From Lewinellaceae bacterium (GTDB taxonomy: Bacteria; Bacteroidota; Bacteroidia; Chitinophagales; Saprospiraceae), in NCBI GenBank assembly GCA_016712415.1, contig JADJRC010000007.1, positions 1 through 64,000 on the forward strand: a stretch of 64,000 nt of DNA. Direction: 5' to 3'. A program made the position numbers and the translations under genes. Shown here piece after piece: positions 57,487 to 64,000 of the stretch (positions within the stretch are counted from its first letter, which is position 1; each line of letters begins with the position of its first letter). Under the pieces are notes generated by a model that was not told the origin of the DNA, searched no databases, and was given only the letters and a program-made list of their open reading frames with translations.

Positions 57487-58110
57487 ATGGCAAGCAACAG
57501 CCCAAACCTGCCACAATCGGGCGACTCCGCGCCTTATTTTGAATTTTCCACTCCGCAAGGCCTTATCCGGTTTCCCGATTACAGCCGGGGCTTCTGGTGT
57601 GTGTTTTTTGCCCATCCGGCCAACTTTACCTCCGCCTGGACGATGTTTTCGGCATTTCTCGCCAAAAAAGAACGCTGGCTCAACGAACGCAACACCAAAG
57701 TGCTGGCACTATCCACGGAGCCTATGCGCGAAAATGACTGGTCGGATAAAGCACGCCGCTTTATCGGCATCCACCTCAAGGCGCCTGTACTGGAAGATCT
57801 CGATTTTTCCATTGCTAATCTTTACGGCATGGCATCGGGTCGGCGCCCACACCCCGGATGCAACAGGCTGGCTTTTATCATCGATCCGGAAGGGGTAATC
57901 CGCCACATCATCACGCGTCCGCTGATGCCCGACATCGAGAGCGCGCTGATCGAGATTGAAACCCTGTTCGATCGCCTTCAGGGCAATCTGATTGAAGAAA
58001 CCAATCCTCCCTTGGAACCGCTTGGCGCCATGGAGCAGTCGGACGCCACGGGTGAAATCTATAAAACGAAGCCGGCGCGTTTTCCGAGGAAAAAGATTTT
58101 CCCAAATTGA
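57487..58110 (+). CDS. Peroxiredoxin-like protein lacking the peroxidatic cysteine
   Basis: 207 residues from ATG 57487; the preceding in-frame extension (from 57385) is not family-like. The thioredoxin-fold order follows 1-Cys Prx6/AhpC proteins: APYFEFSTPQGLIRFPDYS, then FFAHPANFTSAWTMFSAFLA, LALSTEPMRENDWSDKA, YGMASGRRPHPGCNRLAFII and DPEGVIRHIITRP. The canonical PxxxTxxC block reads HPANFTSAW: the peroxidatic Cys position is Trp. The only Cys seen is in HPGC. It is thus probably inactive as a peroxidase, or uses other chemistry. Such non-catalytic forms seem conserved in some bacteria, but that is from memory. Upstream TACTTTTG at 57429-57436 resembles a -7 element. Confidence 0.8.
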   Translation: MASNSPNLPQSGDSAPYFEFSTPQGLIRFPDYSRGFWCVFFAHPANFTSAWTMFSAFLAKKERWLNERNTKVLALSTEPMRENDWSDKARRFIGIHLKAPVLEDLDFSIANLYGMASGRRPHPGCNRLAFIIDPEGVIRHIITRPLMPDIESALIEIETLFDRLQGNLIEETNPPLEPLGAMEQSDATGEIYKTKPARFPRKKIFPN

Positions 58111-58347
58111 TATTTATTGCCAGAACAGGCTTGGGTCATCTTTGATTTTCAGTTTAGGGTTTGTAGCATATTTTCCGCCGGTTTTCACAGAAAAAAGTAC
58201 TGATTTACACTATAGTATTAAGGTAAAATGTACTAAGGTTGCACCCCGCTGCGGGTCTAATCGGTAATCGGTGGTACTTTTCTGCGAAAAATTGCGGGAA
58301 AAATTTGGGATGCTCCATGCTTGTTCTAATACTTAAAATCCTTGAAA

Positions 58348-59029
58348 ATGAACTCCTTTTTCTCTGTTGGATGCCGGTTAACCCGCTTGTTACCCTTTGT
58401 CGCCTGTCTATTGCCGCTGGCCTTGTATGCCCAACCTGATACCGGGAAAAAGCCATACAAGTTTGCCGTATGGACTGGATTGGCCTACAATATAATTCTC
58501 GGTGGAGATGATATAGGAAATGGAAATGACTTAGTTTTTACTCCGGTATTCGGTAGAGGTCAGTTTAAAAAAACCTGGACAGCGCCTCACATTGATTGCG
58601 GCAGGGAACCGTTCCGTAAATAAATATTTTTCACAAGCCTCACGCGAAGGTGTCAACGGTGAGATCGGTTTGGCATTGCTGCAATCACCGGTTGGCAAAC
58701 TGTCCGGCAAAGAGAGCAAAGCTTCTATCGGCGTCGAAATGCGCGTTGGCCGGCAGGGGTTCAGTTATGAGGTGGAGTACGATATCCCGGATCCACATCC
58801 TTACCGAATAGAAAACAAATCAAATTGGGTCAAACTGATGGGCCGTTTCGGTTGGCGGCTTCTTTTTGGGAAGCGATTTTTCGTCGATTCGGGATTACCC
58901 ATAGGCTTACAATTGGGAACAATAAAAGTAACACAAACTGACTTAATAACCGGAGACCAAACCGTCTACCGCAGTTCGCCCAAAGGATTGGCAGTACTGC
59001 CTTCGCTGGCAATAGGCTGTCGGTTTTAA
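58348..59029 (+). CDS. Envelope protein of unknown function, outer-membrane-like (one frameshift)
   Basis: About 227 residues after frame repair. Signal region from ATG 58348 (LLPFVACLLPLALYAQ). The first frame reads KKPYKFAVWTGLAYNIILGG, FTPVFGRGQFKK and then goes out of frame at an A-run of seven (58567-58573). With six A's it continues as PGQRLTLIAAGNRSVNKYFS, and ends ...LAVLPSLAIGCRF. Amphipathic strands and a C-terminal Phe fit a small beta-barrel of the outer membrane. No family recognised. The next small gene (59080) is on the same strand, 50 bases away. Confidence 0.6.
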
Positions 59030-59079
59030 TTCACCTGGTTTTCCCTTCACCATACAATCTTCATAAACTGCAACGGCAC

Positions 59080-59583
59080 ATGAAAGCAATTTGGAACTAC
59101 CAGCGAGCCTTTTCCCTGTTTCTTTCAGGGCTAATGGCATTCGGAACAATCAGTTGTTACAGCCGTCGGCAAATACAGCCCTCCAGACTGTCCAGGATCA
59201 ACATCGAAACCCTGCAATTTATCGTCGTCGATCCTGACGCACCGCGAACCAATATGTGGCTACTTTCCAGCGTGAAAATCGAAGAGACGGCACTCAACGC
59301 CACGCTTGAAGCGGCTTCCCCGAAATTCATACAGAAAATATCTTCCATCAAAAGCAACTTCGAAAGAAGAGCACACCAGGATATGGTTCTGCTTTATGTC
59401 GATCCCTCGATTGTAAAAACCTACAATTCCGGCCTTAATACACGCCTGGAATTTCGTCACATTACAAGAATAGAAGTCTTCGAGCGCGATGGCGGCAAGG
59501 ATATCGGCCTGGCACTAGGAGGTGTCGTTGCGGTTGCCGGATTGGTGGGGGGTATCTTTTTATTAACGTTCCGTCCCGATTAA
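59080..59583 (+). CDS. Lipoprotein-like protein with a C-terminal membrane helix, unknown function
   Basis: 167 residues. The N-terminus (FSLFLSGLMAFGTISCYS) fits a lipobox, although MKAIWNYQRA gives a somewhat long lead. The centre is beta/alpha mixed (IETLQFIVVDPDAPRTNMW, IEETALNATLEAASPKFIQK) and the end has a hydrophobic stretch LALGGVVAVAGLVGGIFLLTF. No known domain is recognised. It follows the frameshifted envelope gene on the same strand. Confidence 0.6.
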   Translation: MKAIWNYQRAFSLFLSGLMAFGTISCYSRRQIQPSRLSRINIETLQFIVVDPDAPRTNMWLLSSVKIEETALNATLEAASPKFIQKISSIKSNFERRAHQDMVLLYVDPSIVKTYNSGLNTRLEFRHITRIEVFERDGGKDIGLALGGVVAVAGLVGGIFLLTFRPD

Positions 59584-59667
59584 GTACCGGGACTTAGATT
59601 ATTGAAGAGGCACATACTGCCAATAATTTTCCAACCCAATCCCCAAACATCCTGATTGCGCAAAAAA

Positions 59668-59702
59668 AAGCGCAACCGCCTGATAGACAGGAAATTGCGC
59701 TT
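59668..59702 (-). terminator. Terminator downstream of tRNA-Gln
   Basis: On the minus strand: stem AAGCGCAA / TTGCGCTT with a 19-base loop, followed by a run of eight T's. Located 9 bases after the tRNA 3' end. Confidence 0.75.
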
Positions 59703-59710
59703 AAAAATTG

Positions 59711-59781
59711 TTGGGCCACAAGGACTCGAACCCTGAATAACAGAACCAAAATCTGCTGTGTTACCATTACACCATGGCCCA
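59711..59781 (-). tRNA. tRNA-Gln (anticodon TTG)
   Basis: 71 bases on the minus strand. Acceptor stem TGGGCCA pairs with TGGCCCA, with discriminator A. D-loop GTGTAATGGTAACAC, anticodon loop TTTTGGT flanked by GCAGA/TCTGT, and T-arm with GGTTCGAGTCC. The anticodon TTG decodes CAA/CAG. CCA is not encoded. The sequence layout matches known bacterial tRNA-Gln. Confidence 0.95.
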
Positions 59782-59861
59782 GTGCTTTTTCAAAAGCGGG
59801 GCAAAGGTACTTCGGCTGGGGATTCTGTGCAAGTGCGTGAAGAAAAAAATTGGATATCTTG

Positions 59862-60283
59862 CTATGGCACCCTGGTCCAATACTGCGTCCGGTAAAAAGG
59901 GCCGAGGTAACCGCGCACAACGAGCGTATTGGAATCGCCCTCTTTCAGCCATATCTTGCACCGGTACCACTTTCCCTTTTCGGGGTCAAGGATGTCCCCC
60001 GATTGCCATAACCCGTCTTTTTGTACCATGTTCACCATGATGATCATATTGAGCACGGGTTGATTTTTGCGTTCACCCGGGCATTTTTCACTAACCGGTC
60101 GGGTTTTTCACGCAGCAGTTTGGCCACCTTTCCATAAAGTTTGCCGCCGGTCTCGTATATTTCTATATGACTTTTAGCCTCCCCGGTCTCGTCGTCTTTT
60201 GTTTTCCAGGTACCCGTTACGGATTGGGCCTGCACCGCAGTGAAAAAGAAAAGGGTGGCGAAAGTGCAGATCAGTTTCATCAT
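59862..60283 (-). CDS. DUF2147-family secreted protein (one frameshift)
   Basis: About 140 residues after repair. From ATG 60283: MMKLICTFATLFFFTAVQAQ signal, then SVTGTWKTKDDETGEAKSHI and IEIYETGGKLYGKVAKLL, which is the DUF2147 start. The frame breaks at a run of five (60084-60088; plus-strand T's, six expected). It resumes in another frame with KCPGERKNQPVLNMIIMVNM, GLWQSGDILDPEKGKWYRC, and SNTLVVRGYLGPFYRTQYWT. DUF2147 proteins are periplasmic beta-barrel-like proteins of unknown function. Position next to tRNA-Gln has no known meaning. Confidence 0.85.
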
Positions 60284-60378
60284 ATCTGTTGTACAGTTTG
60301 GTGAACTATGGTACAGGAAAGCATAAGTCACCCCAAAACCTGGGATGACTTATGACTATTGCGCTGTACCGGGCAGCA

Positions 60379-60495
60379 TTATTTGCCCGCCAGCTTTTTC
60401 AATACTGTTTTCAGTTTTTCCAGTTTCGGACGGCTTTTGCCATGCGAACCGCGGCGAATCTTGCCGCGTTTGCTTCTTGGATCACCTTTTCCCAT
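60379..60495 (-). CDS. Ribosomal protein THX (bTHX) family, 38 residues
   Basis: A very basic 38-residue protein: MGKGDPRSKRGKIRRGSHGK then SRPKLEKLKT and a Lys-rich end. The MGKGD...KRGKI...GSxGKxRPK pattern is that of bTHX, the small peptide that sits in the head of the 30S subunit in Thermus and many Bacteroidota and cyanobacteria. The short length makes it easily overlooked. It is preceded at 60496-60604 by a spacer with no other gene. Confidence 0.85.
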   Translation of the reverse strand: MGKGDPRSKRGKIRRGSHGKSRPKLEKLKTVLKKLAGK

Positions 60496-60604
60496 GATTA
60501 CCGAATTTTTGCTTGCGTAAATAATATGATGAATAACGGGCGGCAAAGGTAATGCATCGATCGATATAATACCGAAGAAACATTTTTCCGGCAGCCTGAC
60601 GCGG

Positions 60605-62218
60605 CTATTCCTGAATAACGGTTTTTACCGTGGCCTTTTCCGTTTCTGTTTCCAGTGTCGCGAAATAGGTACCGCCTACGGCGATCTTGCCTAACTGCCG
60701 CGTGATGGTATGTTCGCCTGCACTCAAATCTTTCATCACCTGCCGGTCGATGATTTTACCGGTATGATCCGAAATGGTCAGCCGCACCTGCGTGGCTTTG
60801 GGCAGGTTGAATTTGATACCGAAAACGCCGTTGTTCGGGTTTGGAAATATGCGCATTTGCAAGGTTCCCGTACTTTGAGCATTGAGTTCATGTGCCGCCA
60901 AAACAGCATTTTTCACCACAAACACCTTGAAAATCTGGCTGTTGGCGCTGCTTTCCGAACCCGTATTGATCCAGAAAACATTGGGTGCAGTACTGGCAAT
61001 TCCTCCGTAGATATAGCCGACATGCGCCGTGTCTCCGAAAAGTTCGTCGAGTTTAATCACGCCGTTGGCGTACACCGGCAAGCCTTCAGCGGGTATCAAC
61101 TCGGCACTGGCGCCCAAAAGTGCAGGCATTTCCACCGGCAATTTGTATTCCGCCATCGTACCGTCGGCGCTCCGGGTGACCCGGGCGATGGTTCTGACAA
61201 AGGGCACATTGTTGTCTTGCACCAACACACCCAGGCTGTCGTAAAACTGCGCAATACCGCCAAAGAAAACGGTGTGCATCGCATTGGACTGGGCGGAATA
61301 AAGTGGCAATACCGCGCAATGGTAGTGGTTGTAGTATTGCGAAAAAGCGTTGTTCACGGTGTAGCCGCTGCTGTCGATATTCACACAGTTGAGGTAGGGC
61401 AAGTCGACTGTCTTTTGAAAAACACCGGAAAACGCTGTTATGCCTTCCTGACCATCGGGCATGATCTGGGCGACGGCATTGTAATCCCTCCGGTGCAATT
61501 GGTCCGGATCGGTGAATGGCGTCAAATGTGTTACAGTCAGGGTGATGCCATCATCGTCGATCCGGAACCGCCGAACCTGATCCGTATATTGCTGGACAAA
61601 CCCGGGGCCGTGGTCAGGCCCCATCGGGTTGTACAATCCTTCAAATTTTTGCCCGCCGGCCAGATAGTAGGTGTCATAAATTTTAGCCAGATGCCCGCCG
61701 GTCACGGAAAACTGCGCATCCGTCAGTTGTCGGAAATAGGCGGAAATATCCGTTCCCGCCACTACCGCCGCAACTACCGCGGGTACATTCACGGCGGTCA
61801 GGCGGTCGTAAGTAACATGCTCGCCGGCGGAATTGCTGTACCCGTATCCGCCGGTGATGTACAGATAATCACCATCCTGGAAAAACTGCATGTTTGTTGA
61901 ACTCAGTTGCTCCCGGAATGGTACCGACAGCATGCTCAGTGGCGCCGACCACTTTTGCTGGGCCTCAGGGTCTATCACAAGAATCTGGTTGTTGTTGCCG
62001 GCTTCATCAAATGCCGCAAATGGCTGGCGGCGGTGCAGCCCGTCGAGTCGGCCACCGATGATCAGCCATTTCCCTTCATGCTGGCCATAAGCATAGGATT
62101 GTAGTCCGCCCACACCCGGAATAGACATGGGTTCGAGGTAAATGTTAAACGGTGCACTTTGAGCGCTTAATTGCAGTCCAATCCCGCAGAACAGCAGGAG
62201 TAAAAAAAGTGGTTTCAT
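60605..62218 (-). CDS. T9SS-sorted secreted protein with kelch-like beta-propeller
   Basis: 537 residues from ATG 62218 with a clear signal (FLLLLFCGIGLQLSAQ). Six or so propeller-like segments with glycine pairs: GKWLIIGGRLDGLHRR, DYLYITGGYGYSNSAGE, TYYLAGGQKFEGLY, HTVFFGGIAQFYDSLG, GYIYGGIASTAPNVFW. The end is a T9SS type A domain (MRIFPNPNNGVFGIKF, GKIAVGGTYFATLETET). Probably a secreted binding or structural protein; no enzyme motif. Divergent from nothing: the neighbouring DUF4783 gene lies upstream on the same strand with a terminator between them. Confidence 0.82.
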   Translation of the reverse strand: MKPLFLLLLFCGIGLQLSAQSAPFNIYLEPMSIPGVGGLQSYAYGQHEGKWLIIGGRLDGLHRRQPFAAFDEAGNNNQILVIDPEAQQKWSAPLSMLSVPFREQLSSTNMQFFQDGDYLYITGGYGYSNSAGEHVTYDRLTAVNVPAVVAAVVAGTDISAYFRQLTDAQFSVTGGHLAKIYDTYYLAGGQKFEGLYNPMGPDHGPGFVQQYTDQVRRFRIDDDGITLTVTHLTPFTDPDQLHRRDYNAVAQIMPDGQEGITAFSGVFQKTVDLPYLNCVNIDSSGYTVNNAFSQYYNHYHCAVLPLYSAQSNAMHTVFFGGIAQFYDSLGVLVQDNNVPFVRTIARVTRSADGTMAEYKLPVEMPALLGASAELIPAEGLPVYANGVIKLDELFGDTAHVGYIYGGIASTAPNVFWINTGSESSANSQIFKVFVVKNAVLAAHELNAQSTGTLQMRIFPNPNNGVFGIKFNLPKATQVRLTISDHTGKIIDRQVMKDLSAGEHTITRQLGKIAVGGTYFATLETETEKATVKTVIQE

Positions 62219-62343
62219 ATTAAAGTCCTGTAATTTACATGTCTGATGTTGCAAAAATAGTCCCCAGCCGCTCCGGGTTTGTGTGACATATGTTACCCGG
62301 TCGACTGATTGATACCGGACATCCTGCTGGGCTAAAAAAGAAA

Positions 62344-62373
62344 AGCGGCAACCGGAGGTCCAGTTGCCGCTTA
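62344..62373 (-). terminator. Rho-independent terminator after DUF4783
   Basis: Stem AAGCGGCAAC / GTTGCCGCTT, 10-base loop. On the minus strand it is followed by a T-rich stretch. It separates the DUF4783 gene from the beta-propeller gene. Confidence 0.8.
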
Positions 62374-62406
62374 ATGTGTAAGCATTGTGGCGAAAAAATC
62401 CGCCGT

Positions 62407-62799
62407 TTATTCTTTGTCGAAGCGCATTTCCTGAATAGAAAGGCTGTCGCCATTGACTTTCAGGTAGAGGTACACGCGGAAGTTACCGTTGGTGGCCGAC
62501 ATATTGCCGATGCAATACTGATCGCTGTTTTCACGGCTGGTGCCTTTGTGAACCTGGCTGAACGATGTGGGTTTGTTCGAAGTGAAAAAATTGCGCAATA
62601 CATCAAGGGCTTTCGCTTTCGCGTACACCTGTTCTTTGTCCTGAATCGATATTTCCACATTATCAGAGAAATATTTGGACAGCGCGTCGGCATCGCCTGT
62701 ATTCAGAGCGCTTGTAATGGCTTCAAGGGTTGGATTGCCCTGGTTGGCAAAGGCTACTACAGGAGCAAAAAATAGAAGAAAAAACAGGTTTTTCATCAT
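62407..62799 (-). CDS. DUF4783-family secreted protein
   Basis: 130 residues: signal (NLFFLLFFAPVVAFA) then a cystatin/NTF2-like fold NPTLEAITSALNTGDADALS, YFSDNVEISIQDKEQVYAKA, DVLRNFFTSNKPTSFSQVH, YCIGNMSATNGNFRVYLYLK and VNGDSLSIQEMRFDKE. This is the pattern of DUF4783, a Bacteroidota envelope family without assigned function. Start at 62799 or the adjacent ATG 62796. Ends before the terminator at 62344. Confidence 0.88.
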   Translation of the reverse strand: MMKNLFFLLFFAPVVAFANQGNPTLEAITSALNTGDADALSKYFSDNVEISIQDKEQVYAKAKALDVLRNFFTSNKPTSFSQVHKGTSRENSDQYCIGNMSATNGNFRVYLYLKVNGDSLSIQEMRFDKE

Positions 62800-62940
62800 T
62801 AAACAGTTTTGGATTTGTTTGTTTTGGAACAGATTCCGGAGTTTATACGGCGTTCCGTTCCCAATGTAACTGCCAAATGCGTTCTTTTAGTGTTAAACCA
62901 AAGTTAAACCTGTTTTAAGGTGGCAGCGCGGGGTAGGCCA

Positions 62941-62962
62941 GTTAAAGTTTTCGAACTTTAAC
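62941..62962. repeat. 9-bp perfect hairpin with TTCG loop
   Basis: GTTAAAGTT-TTCG-AACTTTAAC. UUCG is a very stable RNA tetraloop, but it is not followed by a T-run on either strand. Lies in the gap before the minisatellite; function not assigned. Confidence 0.55.
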
Positions 62963-63020
62963 ATTTGACCCGGTTTTCAGGGATAATTGACTGCTAAACA
63001 ATCTGAAAAAGGGGGTAATG

Positions 63021-63516
63021 TATCGCGGAATGGTATTCCGGGGTACTACATGGCGCAGTAATCCCGGAATGGCATTCCGGGGTACTACAATGGCGCAGTA
63101 ATCCCGGAATGTCATTCCGGGGTACTACAATGGCGCAGTAATCCCGGAATGGCATTCCGGGGTACTACATGGCGCGACAATCCCGGAATACCATTCCGGG
63201 GTACTACATCGCGTCGCAATCCCGGAATACCATTCCGGGGTACTACATGGCGCAGTAATCCCGGAATGTCATTCCGGGTTACTATATGGCGCGGCAATCC
63301 CGGAATACCATTCCGGGTTACTATATGGCGCGGCAATCCCGGAATACCATTCCGGGGTACTATATGGCGCGGCAATCCCGGAATACCATTCCGGGGTACT
63401 ACATGGCGCAGTAATCCCGGAATGGCATTCCGGGGTACTACATGGCGCGGCAATCCCGGAATGACATTCCGGGGTACTACATGGCGCAGTAATCCCGGAA
63501 TGACATTCCGGGGTAC
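63021..63516. repeat. Minisatellite of 13 palindromic units, 39-40 bp period
   Basis: Thirteen units, 39 or 40 bp apart, each with a core CCCGGAATnnnATTCCGGGG (first unit CGCGGAAT; two cores end CCGGGTTA) that is a near-perfect palindrome, joined by a TACTAC-ATGGCGCNGNAAT spacer. Core centres are GGT, GGC, GTC, GGC, ACC, ACC, GTC, ACC, ACC, ACC, GGC, GAC, GAC. Because 39 is a multiple of three and the core is palindromic, long open frames appear on both strands; these are not considered genes. No unique spacers, so not a CRISPR. It lies just after the stop of the T9SS gene at 63538, on the downstream side. Confidence 0.92.
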
Positions 63517-63537
63517 TTGGCCGGCCCCTATTCAACT

Positions 63538-64000
63538 CTATTTCCCAATGGCCAGGTTGCGCGAAAACTGTCCCCCAGGCAATTGCACATGAAGGGTATA
63601 CACGCCCGCAACAAGCGCGGGCAAATGATCGATTTCCAGAACATTTAAGCCGGATTGCGTACGGGCATTGCCCAGCCAGACGATCTGCCCGGCCCCGTTC
63701 AGCAAGCGTATTGACACAGGGGCTGCAATATCGGCATCCAGTGAAAGATACAGGCGGTCAGCCGCAGGATTGGGATATACCAATACGGCTTTGATTCCAT
63801 CGGGAAGATCGCTGGTGGCGCTGAGGTTGCCGATATAGGTGCGCTCTACTGTGGCATTGCCGTTGGTGGCGCCTCCAAATGAGGTGAAAACCAGTTTATA
63901 GAGATCGTTTTGTACCGTTTTGACAAAGTACGCCCGGTCGTTCACCACGTACCAGCCTGATGTCAGGTTGAAGAATTTCCAGTCGTGGTTGATCACATCA
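63538..64000 (-). CDS. T9SS-sorted protein, C-terminal part, cut by the window edge
   Basis: At least 154 residues; the 5' end lies beyond 64000 (the last readable codons continue upstream of MINHDWKFFNL). Shows WKFFNLTSGWYVVNDRAYFV and DLYKLVFTSFGGATNGNATV, then a T9SS type A tail (LVYPNPAADRLYLSLDAD, LPALVAGVYTLHVQLPGG, FSRNLAIGK). Function cannot be told from this part. The palindromic minisatellite begins 22 bases after its stop. Confidence 0.85.
   Translation of the reverse strand, partial: DVINHDWKFFNLTSGWYVVNDRAYFVKTVQNDLYKLVFTSFGGATNGNATVERTYIGNLSATSDLPDGIKAVLVYPNPAADRLYLSLDADIAAPVSIRLLNGAGQIVWLGNARTQSGLNVLEIDHLPALVAGVYTLHVQLPGGQFSRNLAIGK

Noticed and set aside
63021..63516. Possible CRISPR array
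   Set aside because: Units are contiguous, palindromic and without unique spacers; no cas genes are near.
63112..63592. Open frames on both strands with 13-residue repeats (RNGIPGL... and GTTWRSNPG...)
   Set aside because: They arise from the 39-bp period and the palindromic cores of the minisatellite. Being open on both strands with no start signals is expected from the repeat itself.

Overview
The window looks like a chromosomal segment of a free-living member of the Bacteroidota, most likely of the Saprospiraceae/Lewinella/Haliscomenobacter kind. At least seven proteins end in a type IX secretion (T9SS type A) sorting domain. Several lineage-typical families are present (DUF4834, DUF4783, fasciclin lipoproteins, M43 and reprolysin-like metalloproteases with P-domains, ribosomal protein THX). 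Some upstream regions carry the Bacteroidota -7 motif TAnnTTTG. By eye the base composition is about 55% GC, except for the first 4 kb, which is clearly AT-richer.

Layout. (1) 1-3800, minus strand: a decayed, horizontally acquired-looking defence island. It holds remnants of a Vsr mismatch endonuclease, a C5-cytosine DNA methyltransferase, a GHKL (MutL/MORC-type) ATPase and a Z1-type helicase ATPase, every one broken by frameshifts. (2) 4067-9536: an FKBP isomerase, then a tight operon of secreted GH20 hexosaminidase, secreted beta-helix carbohydrate-active protein and a DUF481 outer-membrane protein. (3) 9556-13224: a block bounded by two almost identical 106-bp repeats with hairpin ends. 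It contains two tandem paralogous lipoproteins and a T9SS metalloprotease interrupted by one in-frame amber codon. (4) 13259-25540: a HEAT/cyclophilin lipoprotein, an HxlR regulator divergent from a pirin, a truncated SDR, a coiled-coil HhH protein, an Omp85-type protein, a UPF0175 antitoxin with a gutted DUF3368 toxin, a methyltransferase, an acyltransferase, a VWA surface protein, an aminotransferase and a pterin dehydratase. (5) 25721-31079: a T9SS protein, a nucleoside transporter, a fasciclin lipoprotein, and EamA, DUF4834 and LysE membrane proteins. (6) 31240-38702: two giant paralogous T9SS metalloproteases; the second has lost the first zinc-binding His. (7) 38833-43371: RND pump and TolC-type channel genes without a membrane-fusion gene. 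(8) 43481-50078: NagZ/beta-lactamase fusion, AMP nucleosidase, SPOR protein and M1 aminopeptidase. (9) 50472-64000: pappalysin-type protease, acyl-CoA ligase, GH2 beta-mannosidase, a peroxiredoxin-like protein without its catalytic Cys, small envelope proteins, tRNA-Gln, THX, a beta-propeller-like T9SS protein, DUF4783, a 13-unit palindromic minisatellite and the 3' end of another T9SS protein.

The genes outside the island read as an envelope and secreted-degradation repertoire: proteases, glycosidases and outer-membrane proteins for using polymers and recycling cell wall, nucleotides and peptides. Two features cut across the window. First, seven otherwise convincing genes each carry a single-base frameshift, at least five of them at a homopolymer, which suggests sequencing indels and must be resolved before calling them pseudogenes. 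Second, many gene ends carry long-armed or repeated palindromes. No complete novel system is obvious. The most unusual items are the decayed MORC/Z1 island, the palindromic minisatellite, the 106-bp hairpin-ended repeat pair, and two enzyme paralogues with substituted catalytic residues.
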